Origin: Paenibacillus methanolicus
GTDB taxonomy: Bacteria > Bacillota > Bacilli > Paenibacillales > Paenibacillaceae
Assembly: GCF_008124765.1 (NCBI RefSeq)
Contig: NZ_VNHS01000001.1
Span: forward strand, 806,001 to 870,000
Length of the DNA stretch: 64,000 nucleotides
Direction of reading: 5' to 3'
Both the position numbers and the translations under genes were made by a program. Below are positions 18,135 to 26,406 of this stretch, piece by piece. Position 1 is the first letter of the stretch. Each line of letters opens with the position of its first letter. The notes beneath the pieces are model-generated. The model did not search any database and was not told the DNA's origin. It saw only the letters and a list, made by a program, of their open reading frames with translations.

Positions 18135-19613
18135 TTAACGATCTTCGCGGATAACGGCTTCGGCGACGAGCTGGCCCGAGGCGGCCACCATCGGCGTGCC
18201 GCCCCCTGGATGCGTCGTCCCGCCGACGAACCACAGACCGCGCAGCGAACCGCGGTTCGAGGGTCTCGCGAACGTCTGCGACGGGCGGTTCGACGAGATG
18301 CCATAGATCGCGCCGCGGTAGGCGGATGTATCCTTCGCCAGATCCGCAGGCGTGTATAACGATCGGAACTCGAGATGTTCGCGCAAATTCTGCATTCCGC
18401 AAGCCTCCAGCCGACTGATAATTCGATCTGCGACCGCCTCTTGCCGATCCTGCCAGCTCCATTCCTCCGTAAGGTATGGCGCATTGGCCAGGACGAACAG
18501 ATTGCTCGCCCCTTCGGGCGCGAGCCCGGCTTCGGAGTAACTCGTATTGCAAATGTAGAGAGCAGGCTCCCGCGGCGGACGTTGTTCCCGGAAGATCGCA
18601 TCGAATTCTTCGCCGTATCGCTCGGGAAAGAATACCGTGTGATGGCGAAGCAGCGGATACGTCTGCTTGACGCCGAGCAGCATCGCAAACCCGGATAACG
18701 ACGGCTCATAGCGCCGTATTCTTGCATCCGTCATGGCCGGCCGGTCCTTCGCGACGATCAGATCGCGATTCACCGACAGGACGTCTCCGTTGGCGATGAC
18801 GATGTCGGCAGGCAGAAAGCCGATGGCCGTCTCTGCGCCCGTTACCCTGCCGTTCGTGGATGCGATGCGTTCGACTCGGACGGAAGTGCGAATATCGACG
18901 CTAAGCTCCAATGCAAGCCGCTTCAACCCGAGGACGAGCGCGTACGTGCCGCCTCGAACGCCGTACACGCCGTGCCGCTGTTCCGCATGCGCGAGCATCG
19001 CGAAGATCGCGGGCGCCCGCTCGGGATCGGAACCGACGTAGGTCGCATATCGGCCGAAGAGCGCTTTGGTATAAGGATGCCGGAAATAGCGGTTTAGCAA
19101 GCCGGCGTACGTTTCAAAGGGCCGCGCTTTGGCGAACGCGAACGCGAGCGACGGCGACGCTTTGTCCTGCCAAGAGGCGAGCAGGCGATTCAGAAAATGC
19201 CGCTCCGAAAGCCGGTACAGCCGTTCGGACTCCTGCATGAACGAACGGTACATTTTGGCGTCATGCTCGCTGTAGACCGCCATTTGCGCTTCCATCGCTC
19301 CGGCATCCGTCGAGAAGTCGACGATCGTGCCATCTGGAAAATAGTGTCGCGTACCTTCGGCAATCGGGTAGAAGTTTACATAATTATTGATATGTTTACC
19401 GACTTGGCGGAAGATCGCTTCGAAATGATGGATCATCGTTATCGTGCTCGGTCCGCGGTCGAACGTATAGCCGTTTCCTTCGACGCGCTGAAGCTTGCCG
19501 CCCACTTCGTTCTGCTGCTCCAAGATGGTGACGCCATACCCGGCCGCCGCCAACCGAATAGCCGCCGACAAACCGCCGATGCCCGCTCCGATGATGATGA
19601 CTCGTCTGCTCAC
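18135..19613 (-). CDS. Carotenoid desaturase/oxidase, third CrtN/CrtI-type flavoenzyme
   Basis: 492 residues from the GTG at 19613, which overlaps the glycosyltransferase stop as GTGA; an ATG 21 bases earlier is also open. The FAD-binding Rossmann motif is IIIGAGIGGLSAAIRLAAAG with EVGGKLQ after it, and the C-terminal signature is WFVGGTTHPGGGTPMVAASG. In Gram-positive C30 pathways, one CrtN relative (CrtP/CrtNb type) oxidises terminal methyl groups to aldehydes. As the last gene, beside glycosyltransferase and acyltransferase, this copy is a candidate for that role, but desaturation cannot be excluded. Confidence 0.85.
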   Translation of the reverse strand: MSRRVIIIGAGIGGLSAAIRLAAAGYGVTILEQQNEVGGKLQRVEGNGYTFDRGPSTITMIHHFEAIFRQVGKHINNYVNFYPIAEGTRHYFPDGTIVDFSTDAGAMEAQMAVYSEHDAKMYRSFMQESERLYRLSERHFLNRLLASWQDKASPSLAFAFAKARPFETYAGLLNRYFRHPYTKALFGRYATYVGSDPERAPAIFAMLAHAEQRHGVYGVRGGTYALVLGLKRLALELSVDIRTSVRVERIASTNGRVTGAETAIGFLPADIVIANGDVLSVNRDLIVAKDRPAMTDARIRRYEPSLSGFAMLLGVKQTYPLLRHHTVFFPERYGEEFDAIFREQRPPREPALYICNTSYSEAGLAPEGASNLFVLANAPYLTEEWSWQDRQEAVADRIISRLEACGMQNLREHLEFRSLYTPADLAKDTSAYRGAIYGISSNRPSQTFARPSNRGSLRGLWFVGGTTHPGGGTPMVAASGQLVAEAVIREDR

Positions 19614-20767
19614 TCGTACCGCCGCCCTTTCCATTCATAGCCTACGCCTCTCGCCGCGTCTCGCCAGGAAGCGAGCGCGATCCCGATCAGCGCGGCAATG
19701 CCAGGCGGAAGCAGCAGCGCATGAGGCAGCGGCTGCCTGCCTCTTCGGTCGACAACGTACTTCAGCGCAACGCCAAGCAGCGTTCCGGCGGAAGCGCCGG
19801 TCATCCAATCGACTTGGCGTGTCAGGACGGACGCCGCAAGCGCAGCAGGCGGCAGGACATACAGCGCGCCGTAGAACAACATGATCGCGGTCAACAGCCA
19901 TCCGTTCCTTCCCGTTCCCGCGTATATGTTCTTCCTGTATCCGGACCATACGGAAGCGCCGTCCGCGTACATCCGCATATATACGTACGCGCTGATATCG
20001 ACCAGCGAGACGGGCAGCTTCGCTTTCTTGAACGCGCGCGCAAGCTGCATATCGTCGACGAGATGATTCGGATTCGCCGCATGTCCGCCCGCTTCTCGGT
20101 AGCTGTCTGCATGGACGAGCATGAAGGCGCCGTGCGCGGCGACGAATTTCGGATCGTCGGAGCCGCGCACGAACCGGATCGGTAGATGGCAGGCAATCGT
20201 GAAGTTCATGAGCGGCACGACGAGCCGCTCCAGCCACGTGCGGGTCACCTGTCTAGGAAACCCGGTGACGAGCCCCTGCCGCTGAATGAGCGCTGTATCC
20301 ATGGCGGCCGCGAGAGCGCCATGCTCCAATCGGGCATCGGCGTCGAGGAACAGCCACCATTCGCCGCGAGCGGCCTGCGCGAGCTGATGGCAGGCGAAGG
20401 CTTTGCCGGTCCAGCCGTCCGGCTTGGGTATACCTGCGATGATGCTCGCCCGCCGATCGTCCAGCGCCGCTCTGCGGGCGACGGCCGCCGTGCCATCGCG
20501 CGACCCGTCGTCCAGAACGGTGACTTCGATGAGGGTCGAGGGCTCGGCCAAGACCGATTTCAGACAATCGCCGATGTTCGCGGCTTCGTCCCGCGCGGGA
20601 ATGAGGACCGAGAACAGCGGAGCGGAATTGCCCGGATCGTTGCCATCAGCCAGACGCCTCCGCCCTTCCCCCGTCCCTCCCAGATTAGGCAGCGACGACA
20701 GATTCCAGAGCGCGAACAGAAGCTGGACCGCGACCAAGCCGGCTATGATCCAAAGAACGACCGCCAT
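19610..20767 (-). CDS. Family 2 glycosyltransferase, carotenoid type (CrtQ-like)
   Basis: 385 residues from ATG 20767, 11 bases after AGGAGG; the open frame continues upstream but that part is antisense-like and overlaps the acyltransferase. An N-terminal membrane segment (3-22) precedes a GT-A domain: SVLIPARDEAANIG, VTVLDDGSRDGT, the Asp-x-Asp-like LFLDADARLEHG and NHLVDDMQLARAF. Two or three further membrane segments end the protein. It resembles the glycosyltransferases that attach sugar to C30 carotenoid acids in staphylococci. It overlaps neighbours on both sides (25 and 4 bases), fixing it in the carotenoid operon. Confidence 0.85.
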   Translation of the reverse strand: MAVVLWIIAGLVAVQLLFALWNLSSLPNLGGTGEGRRRLADGNDPGNSAPLFSVLIPARDEAANIGDCLKSVLAEPSTLIEVTVLDDGSRDGTAAVARRAALDDRRASIIAGIPKPDGWTGKAFACHQLAQAARGEWWLFLDADARLEHGALAAAMDTALIQRQGLVTGFPRQVTRTWLERLVVPLMNFTIACHLPIRFVRGSDDPKFVAAHGAFMLVHADSYREAGGHAANPNHLVDDMQLARAFKKAKLPVSLVDISAYVYMRMYADGASVWSGYRKNIYAGTGRNGWLLTAIMLFYGALYVLPPAALAASVLTRQVDWMTGASAGTLLGVALKYVVDRRGRQPLPHALLLPPGIAALIGIALASWRDAARGVGYEWKGRRYE

Positions 20768-21498
20768 CCGGATTTCAGCCTCCTTCTCCACGACTCGTAT
20801 CGAACGCTCGTCGAACGTCCGCTTCGCATAATGGGAACGAAATCGCGCAATTCGCCGTCCGGGTGAGCGATGGCTTGTTCCCGATGCGCGTCCAATTGCG
20901 CCTCCACGACCGTCCGCAGCAGCTCGGTCGCCGCCGCGCGCCCCATCGTCCGCCAGTCGAGCTCGATAGGCGGACCGAACCAGAGCGACGCATCCGGCCG
21001 TTGGTGCAGCGCCATGGCGTAATAGGCGGTCACCGGTACGACGACCGTCTCGTTCATCCGTTCCAGCAGCAGTGCCGCGCCTTCGCGGAAGCGAATCGGC
21101 CGTTCCTCGGCGTGGCGGATCTCGCCTTGTGGGAAGATCCATACCGGGTTTCCCTCGCTTAGCAGCCGGAGCGCGTAACGGAACGTGGCCGCCATCGCGG
21201 CCGGCCGGTCGCGATCGATCGGGAACGCGCCCAGCTTGCGGAAGAAGGCGAACGTGCGCAGTTGCCTCTCCTCCATGAGGATGAAGTGGGCATGCCGGGA
21301 GTATCGGCGAACGGCGTGGTACACGAGAAGTCCGTCCCACCAGGAGCTGTGATTCATGATGTACAGCACGGGACGCCCGTCAACGATATCCGGCCATCCG
21401 CGCATCCGGATGGAATGAAAATGCCTGCGCAGCAGGTAATGCTCGTTGTAGAGGGCGAATATCCGTTTAAACCAATCGCTGTTCGTTGCGCGCAGCAT
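20743..21498 (-). CDS. PlsC-type acyltransferase in carotenoid operon
   Basis: 251-residue 1-acylglycerol-phosphate acyltransferase-like enzyme. The catalytic His-x4-Asp motif is MNHSSWWDGLLV, and the second block WIFPQGEIRHAEERP matches the acyl acceptor site. By context it probably transfers a fatty acyl chain to the sugar of a glycosylated carotenoid, as the unrelated CrtO acyltransferase does in staphyloxanthin formation. It overlaps the CruF-like gene by 32 bases and the glycosyltransferase by 25. A role in ordinary phospholipid synthesis is the alternative. Confidence 0.82.
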   Translation of the reverse strand: MLRATNSDWFKRIFALYNEHYLLRRHFHSIRMRGWPDIVDGRPVLYIMNHSSWWDGLLVYHAVRRYSRHAHFILMEERQLRTFAFFRKLGAFPIDRDRPAAMAATFRYALRLLSEGNPVWIFPQGEIRHAEERPIRFREGAALLLERMNETVVVPVTAYYAMALHQRPDASLWFGPPIELDWRTMGRAAATELLRTVVEAQLDAHREQAIAHPDGELRDFVPIMRSGRSTSVRYESWRRRLKSGWRSFFGS

Positions 21499-22201
21499 GC
21501 CGGAACGCTCCTTCCATGCCGGCGATGCCCGCCAACGCGATCGCGAATGCCGCGGTCAAACCTTCGCGCAGGGCGAGCAGTCCGAACATCAACAGCATCA
21601 GCTGCATGAGCCTCGCGGCTTCCCTCCGGATATCCGTCGGCACATGACGCAGCGGATACAGCAGCGAAGCGGAGGCCGCGATGAGGAACCAACTGACGAA
21701 GTTCTGAAGCGGTACGCCGTAGAACGTCATCCCCGCTCCCTCTCCCCACAGCCAGAATTGTCTCGCATGCGCGACCGGATCGAGCACCAGGTCGAGCAGC
21801 ACCGTCCAACAGCCGGTCTCGAAGGCTCTGCCCAGCCTCGTGGAAGAAGCCGATAGCAGAACGGCAATCGTCAAAATCCCGACCCACGCGAGCGCGATCG
21901 TCAGCGGCACGCCGACGAAGCGGATGCCCAAGATCGGCGTGTAGGCGTAGCCGCCGAACGGGAATCCGGTCACGACGCCGATTCGCTCGATGACGAACGT
22001 CAAGATGCCGACCGCTAGCGCCCTGCCGTACATCGCGCGCGGGCTCTTCTCCAGCTTGGATTCGATGCTTAACGCGTAAACCGTGAAAAAGACGAGAAAC
22101 AAGCCATTGGAGAAAGACAGCGCGGAGGGAACGCCGACCGTAAGCATGAGCGCAAGCCCAATCGCGTACCAAATGAGAAATAACGGCCGAATGATGCTCA
22201 C
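21467..22201 (-). CDS. cruF: CruF-type carotenoid hydratase (DUF422 family)
   Basis: 244-residue integral membrane protein with about seven hydrophobic segments. Family signatures are FPFGGYAYTPILGIRFVGVP, LAWVGILT, LLDLVLDPVAHARQFWLW and FYGVPLQNFVSWFL. CruF and the archaeal bisanhydrobacterioruberin hydratase add water to the terminal 1,2 double bond of acyclic carotenoids, producing a tertiary hydroxyl that can be glycosylated. The start is GTG 22201, overlapping the synthase stop as GTGA. Its presence next to a glycosyltransferase suggests that the sugar may be placed on this hydroxyl. Confidence 0.82.
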   Translation of the reverse strand: MSIIRPLFLIWYAIGLALMLTVGVPSALSFSNGLFLVFFTVYALSIESKLEKSPRAMYGRALAVGILTFVIERIGVVTGFPFGGYAYTPILGIRFVGVPLTIALAWVGILTIAVLLSASSTRLGRAFETGCWTVLLDLVLDPVAHARQFWLWGEGAGMTFYGVPLQNFVSWFLIAASASLLYPLRHVPTDIRREAARLMQLMLLMFGLLALREGLTAAFAIALAGIAGMEGAFRHAARNEQRLV

Positions 22202-23070
22202 GAGACGGCGTCGTTATCGCGTCGATCGGCGATTCCCGCGTATTTGGCTTTGAGCCGGGCGTACATGCCCAGCATGGCGGCCGGACCGACGACGGCCCGT
22301 CGGTGGAACACCTGATAGCGATTGACCCTGACTTCATCGAGAATGCCGCGATAGTAAGCGGCCGCGAGCTCGATCGCGAACGCACTGGAGGCCGGATAGC
22401 CGTCCAGTTGCGCCAGACCGCGCGCGAACCAGCGATCCGCCAGCGCGGTTAGGTCACGGATGATCGCGCGGAAGGCTTCGTTGATCTGCTTCGCCTTGAA
22501 CTCCTCTTCGCCGTAGCCGTGCTGCGCGAGCAGCGCCGCCGGGACGTAACGCCGGCCGCGGTTCATGTCTTCGCCGATGTCGCGCACGATATTGACGATT
22601 TGCATCGCTTGGCCCAAATAGATGCCGGCCGCCGTCACTTCCGGACCGGGTTGGTCATGCAGAACGGGAAGCAGCATTTCCCCGACGGTCCCGGCGACGA
22701 GATAACAATAGCGCTCAAGCTCCTCCATCGTCGAATAATGCGTCAAGCTCAAATCGAGCCGTTGCCCCTCCATCTGGCGATAGAACGGCTCTTTCGATAA
22801 CGGGAACGCGGCGAACAACCAACGGAGCGCCGGCCATATGAAATGCCCGCTTGCCCGATGCAACTCCTTTAAATGCCGCTCCAGCTCATCCAAGCTATAG
22901 GGCGACTTCCACGGCTCGTCGATGGAATCGTCGATCATCCGGCAGAACGCGTAGATGACGTAGACCGCTTCGCGTCGCGGGCTCGGCAGATGACGGAACG
23001 CGTTGTAGAAACTTTTGGACCCCTGCGCGATCGCTGCCTCGCAGCTGGACAAACATGCGGCGATCTCCAT
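22198..23070 (-). CDS. crtM: Squalene/phytoene synthase, CrtM-like
   Basis: 290 residues from ATG 23070, with AAAGGAGA upstream overlapping the end of crtN. The two Asp-rich motifs of head-to-head prenyl synthases are visible: YAFCRMIDDSIDE near residue 45 and NIVRDIGEDMNRGRRYVP near residue 165. It condenses two prenyl diphosphates, giving dehydrosqualene (diapophytoene) from farnesyl or phytoene from geranylgeranyl diphosphate. No geranylgeranyl synthase is in the window and the neighbours are CrtN-like, so a C30 product is favoured but not proven. Confidence 0.88.
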   Translation of the reverse strand: MEIAACLSSCEAAIAQGSKSFYNAFRHLPSPRREAVYVIYAFCRMIDDSIDEPWKSPYSLDELERHLKELHRASGHFIWPALRWLFAAFPLSKEPFYRQMEGQRLDLSLTHYSTMEELERYCYLVAGTVGEMLLPVLHDQPGPEVTAAGIYLGQAMQIVNIVRDIGEDMNRGRRYVPAALLAQHGYGEEEFKAKQINEAFRAIIRDLTALADRWFARGLAQLDGYPASSAFAIELAAAYYRGILDEVRVNRYQVFHRRAVVGPAAMLGMYARLKAKYAGIADRRDNDAVS

Positions 23071-23072
23071 GA

Positions 23073-24521
23073 TTACGCCATCTCCTTTACGATATGATTC
23101 GCGAGCAGCCGGGCGCCCTGCATGACGATCGGCACGCCGCCGCCCGGATGGGTCGAAGCTCCGACCGCGTACAAGTTGGCGACGGGCAGCGGCGCCAGCT
23201 GCGGCCGGAACACCGCCGACTGCGCAAGTAGCGGCGCGATGCCGAAGCTGCCCCCGCCGTACAAGCCATCGGCCTCGGCATCGCGCGGCGTCCGGATCTT
23301 CATCCAGCGCACGGCGGCGCGCAGTCCGGGGAAACCGCGCCGCTCCGCTTCTTCGATGACCCGCTCCGCAAGCGGTCCCGCCTCGGCCTCCCAATCGACG
23401 TGATCCGAAGACGGTACCGGCACGAGCATGTACATGACGCTCTCTCCTTCCGGCGCGGCCGAATCATCGATGGCCCCCGGATAGAAGCAGTAGAACGACG
23501 GCTCATCCGGCACGCGTCGTTCCGCGAACACTTGCCGTAGCGTGTCGTTCAGACGGGGAGGCAGAAAAAATTGATGAACGGAAGCTTCCGGCCAGCGCTT
23601 GTTCAACCCCAAGTAGACGAGCAAGCAGCCGGAGGAAGGCTCATACGCCTTGACCAACTTATTCGCTCGTTGCGGAAGCAAGCGCGAGATCCCGGGGTAA
23701 TCGCCGTTGAACACCACGGCATCATGCGTGATTACCTTCCCCTGCACCCGCACGCCGCGGCAGGCGCCATTCGAGGTCAATAGTTCCTCTACCTCGGCAT
23801 TCAACCGGATGCGAACGCCGCGATCGGCCAGCTCGCGCGCCAATAGATCGGCGAGTCCCGCATAGCCCCCCTTTAAGTACCACACGCCATACGCATGTTC
23901 GGCATACGGGATAAGCGAATAGAGCCCCGGCGTTCGGGACGGCGCGCCGCCGATATACAGCGTTTGGAGCGAGAAGGCATCGATGAGACGTTCGTCGTAG
24001 AAGTAGCTTGCCGCCAGTTTGCGCACGCTCTTGAACGCGTGCAGTCGGGCCAGCAGCTTCAAATTGCGAATGCGGAAGAAATCGCGCTTGCGCAGGAACG
24101 GCCGGTCGAGGAAGGCCGGCTTGCCTTGGTCGTAAACGTTCGCCATATCCGTCATGTAACGCTCGAAACCGGCCGCCTCGCCGGGAAAATGCCGTTCCAG
24201 CTCCTCGATTTGACGCGCCTTGTTCTGATATTTGTGCAAAATCGTGCCATCGGCATAATGAATGCGGTATAGAGGCTGGCAGGCGGCAAGCGGAATACGG
24301 CCGCGTTCGATACCGGCTTCTTCCAATATGGAAAGCAGCAATTCCGGCAGCAGGACGATGGTCGGCCCCTGGTCGATCCGGTAGCCGCCGCCCTCCTCGT
24401 AAGCCAGCCGGCCGCCCAGCTTGGCGCTGCGTTCGTAGATCGTGACGTTCATGCCTTGTCTGCTCAGCAGCAGCGCCGCGGTCATGCCGCCGACGCCGCC
24501 GCCCACGATCGCGATGTCCAT
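23073..24521 (-). CDS. crtN: Dehydrosqualene desaturase, CrtN-like
   Basis: 482-residue flavoprotein. The opening MDIAIVGGGVGGMTAALLL is the FAD-binding fold, with KLGGRLAYEEGGGYRIDQGP after it and the signature VGASTHPGGGVPIVMQGARL near the C-terminus. It lies directly before crtM, the usual crtN-crtM arrangement of Gram-positive C30 pathways, so it is the best candidate for the main desaturase that introduces the conjugated chain. It ends 2 bases before the crtM start and begins 15 bases after the first desaturase gene. Confidence 0.88.
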   Translation of the reverse strand: MDIAIVGGGVGGMTAALLLSRQGMNVTIYERSAKLGGRLAYEEGGGYRIDQGPTIVLLPELLLSILEEAGIERGRIPLAACQPLYRIHYADGTILHKYQNKARQIEELERHFPGEAAGFERYMTDMANVYDQGKPAFLDRPFLRKRDFFRIRNLKLLARLHAFKSVRKLAASYFYDERLIDAFSLQTLYIGGAPSRTPGLYSLIPYAEHAYGVWYLKGGYAGLADLLARELADRGVRIRLNAEVEELLTSNGACRGVRVQGKVITHDAVVFNGDYPGISRLLPQRANKLVKAYEPSSGCLLVYLGLNKRWPEASVHQFFLPPRLNDTLRQVFAERRVPDEPSFYCFYPGAIDDSAAPEGESVMYMLVPVPSSDHVDWEAEAGPLAERVIEEAERRGFPGLRAAVRWMKIRTPRDAEADGLYGGGSFGIAPLLAQSAVFRPQLAPLPVANLYAVGASTHPGGGVPIVMQGARLLANHIVKEMA

Positions 24522-24536
24522 CGAAGCTTTCCTCCT

Positions 24537-26057
24537 CTATGAGTTGCGGGTCGCGCGCAAGAAGCTTCTGCGCGAACTCCGATCTTGTTCCATGAGTAAT
24601 TCCGCCGAGATTCGCGCGGAGGAGAAAATGGTAGGCAGCCCGCTGCCCGGGTGCGTACCGCCGCCGACGAGCCAGCAATTGCCGACATCCTCGAATCGGT
24701 TGTGCGGCCGCAGCAGCATCATTTGATCGAGCGTATGGGCTAGATTAAAGGTAGCGCCCAAGTAAACGTCATGTTCGTCGCGCCATTGCCGCGGCGTAAT
24801 GATCGCCTCGGTCTCGATCCGGCCGCGGATGCCTCTTAGCTCCGGCTCCAGTTCCATTCGCGTCAGCATCGCTTCGCGAACGATCGCGCTTTGCTCCGCC
24901 CAATCGATGTCCGCCGTCAAATTCGGAACGGGCATGAGCGCGTACAATGCCGTCTTCCCTGCCGGCGCGAGCGTCGGATCGTGCAGCCCCGGATTGTGGA
25001 TATAAATGGAGGCATCCTTCGATAGCACGCGGCTGTTCATGATGTCGCGGACATTGGCGCGATAATCGCTTGCGAACAGCACGTTATGGTGCGGCATGCG
25101 AATCTTTTGATCAAGCCCGAGGTAGAGCATGTAGGTCGAACAGGAATATTTCTTCTTCGCGACGCGAACCGGCTTGTGCTTCTTCAGATCGGACGGGTCG
25201 AACAGCTTGTGAACCGCCGTGGCGAAATCCGCGTTCACGACGATATGGTCCGCCTCGATGCGCTCGCCGTCCTCCAGCAGCAGACCGGCCGCCACGCCGT
25301 TCTTGACGATGACTTGCGCGACGCCGCGCCCCAACTCTACCTTGCCGCCGTATTCCTCCATGACGCGCCGCATCGCTTCGCATACCTGGTTGACGCCGCC
25401 GATGGGATGATAGAGTCCGTATCGATGCTCGAGATAAGACAGAATCGTGAACGTGCCGGGACATTCCCAAGGAGACATCCCCAAATACTTGGCTTGAAAC
25501 GTAAACGAATACTTTAACCGTTCGTCGTCGAAGTATCGGGACAATCGGTTGTATACGCTATCGACGGCGTTCAATCGCGGCAGCGCGGCGAACACGTCGC
25601 TTCGGGCATAATCGCGTAGTTTGCCGAATGGCCGCATGAGCAGCGGGGATATCCGATCGAACTTAAGCCCTTCCTCTCGCATGAACCGCCGATAGCCGGC
25701 CCCGTTGCCCGGAAACAACCGTTCGATCTCCGCTTCGGTGCGATCCATATCCGTTGAGGGCGTAAATTCGAGATCTCCGAACTTCAGGCGATACAGCGGG
25801 TCCAGCTCGACGAGATCAACGTAGTCGCACAGCGATCGCCCGACGGATTGGAACAGCTCTTCGAGCAGCGACGGATACATCAGGAACGTCGGTCCCCGGT
25901 CGAAGGCGTATTCGCCGAGCTGCAGGCGCGATGTCCTGCCGCCCACGTAAGTCTGCTTCTCGTAAAGGGTCACCTGGTAGCCTTGACCGGCGAGCAGCAT
26001 GCCAGCGGCCAAGCCGCCGGGTCCCGCGCCTATTATAGCCACATGACCTTGTTTCAC
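24537..26057 (-). CDS. Phytoene desaturase family protein, first gene of carotenoid operon
   Basis: 506 residues from GTG 26057, which follows AAAGGAGGT with 5-base spacing; upstream ATG codons lack such a site. FAD fold: VAIIGAGPGGLAAGMLLAG; then YVGGRTSRLQLGEYAFDRGP, and C-terminal WLVGGGTHPGSGLPTIFSSA. It is closest in appearance to the longer CrtI/CrtNc group. With three such flavoenzymes in one operon, desaturation, end-group oxidation and a second oxidation or desaturation step may be divided among them. The promoter just upstream contains a palindromic operator shared with the MMPL gene at 53030. Confidence 0.86.
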   Translation of the reverse strand: MKQGHVAIIGAGPGGLAAGMLLAGQGYQVTLYEKQTYVGGRTSRLQLGEYAFDRGPTFLMYPSLLEELFQSVGRSLCDYVDLVELDPLYRLKFGDLEFTPSTDMDRTEAEIERLFPGNGAGYRRFMREEGLKFDRISPLLMRPFGKLRDYARSDVFAALPRLNAVDSVYNRLSRYFDDERLKYSFTFQAKYLGMSPWECPGTFTILSYLEHRYGLYHPIGGVNQVCEAMRRVMEEYGGKVELGRGVAQVIVKNGVAAGLLLEDGERIEADHIVVNADFATAVHKLFDPSDLKKHKPVRVAKKKYSCSTYMLYLGLDQKIRMPHHNVLFASDYRANVRDIMNSRVLSKDASIYIHNPGLHDPTLAPAGKTALYALMPVPNLTADIDWAEQSAIVREAMLTRMELEPELRGIRGRIETEAIITPRQWRDEHDVYLGATFNLAHTLDQMMLLRPHNRFEDVGNCWLVGGGTHPGSGLPTIFSSARISAELLMEQDRSSRRSFLRATRNS

Positions 26058-26094
26058 GCGGTACCTCCTTTGCTTCGTGGCATCGTGCATCACA

Positions 26095-26124
26095 ATTATA
26101 TCTACCCGAAGGTAGATATTTAAA
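26095..26124 (-). promoter_or_regulatory. Carotenoid operon promoter with embedded 22-bp operator
   Basis: On the minus strand TTTAAA (26119-26124) and TATAAT (26095-26100) are spaced by 18 bases. The palindrome ATATCTAC-N6-GTAGATAT at 26098-26119 fills the spacer and touches both boxes; the arms extend to 9 bases around CGAA. The same layout and nearly the same palindrome occur at 52940-52969. A repressor bound here would exclude RNA polymerase. The likely ligand is the TetR protein encoded at 52252. Confidence 0.8.
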
Positions 26125-26271
26125 ACGTAATTTAAAGCGCAGCATGTTCGCCCCCCAACACCCGTTCATTGGCTCCAGGGCAGCGCGAATAGCTCCGCTT
26201 GTATGGCAGACTGTATGACGCGTCGCATAACGCTTCTCTCCATGCGCAATGCGCGAACACGGCTCATACAC

Positions 26272-26310
26272 CTATGCACCATCTATACATTAACTATACA
26301 CATACTATAC
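26272..26310. repeat. Four direct hexamer repeats at 11-base period
   Basis: CTATGC at 26272 and CTATAC at 26283, 26294 and 26305, each separated by 5 bases. They lie in the 282-base AT-rich gap between the crt promoter and the adeR-like gene, which otherwise holds only the terminator at 26352. Phased direct repeats of this kind are typical of response-regulator binding, for example PhoP. Confidence 0.5.
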
Positions 26311-26351
26311 AAAACGTCAATTCTTTCCTCAAAACCTTCACAAAATACAAC

Positions 26352-26382
26352 AAAAAACGAAGCGGTCGTTCTCCCGCTTCGT
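26352..26382 (-). terminator. Intrinsic terminator of the PucR-family regulator
   Basis: Stem ACGAAGCG / CGCTTCGT with a 10-base loop, followed on the minus strand by TTTTTT. It lies 25 bases past the regulator stop and insulates the carotenoid operon. Confidence 0.85.
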
Positions 26383-26406
26383 CTTCTTGCCGTCGTTCCT
26401 ATACGT

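Noticed and set aside
18054..18135. Aldo/keto reductase as an eighth carotenoid gene
   Set aside because: It is on the same strand with no terminator between, but an 80-base gap contrasts with the overlapping crt genes and the family is too general to support the claim.
20768..21340. N-terminal extension of the glycosyltransferase frame
   Set aside because: The extension overlaps the acyltransferase gene and lacks family similarity; ATG 20767 has AGGAGG and begins the expected membrane segment.
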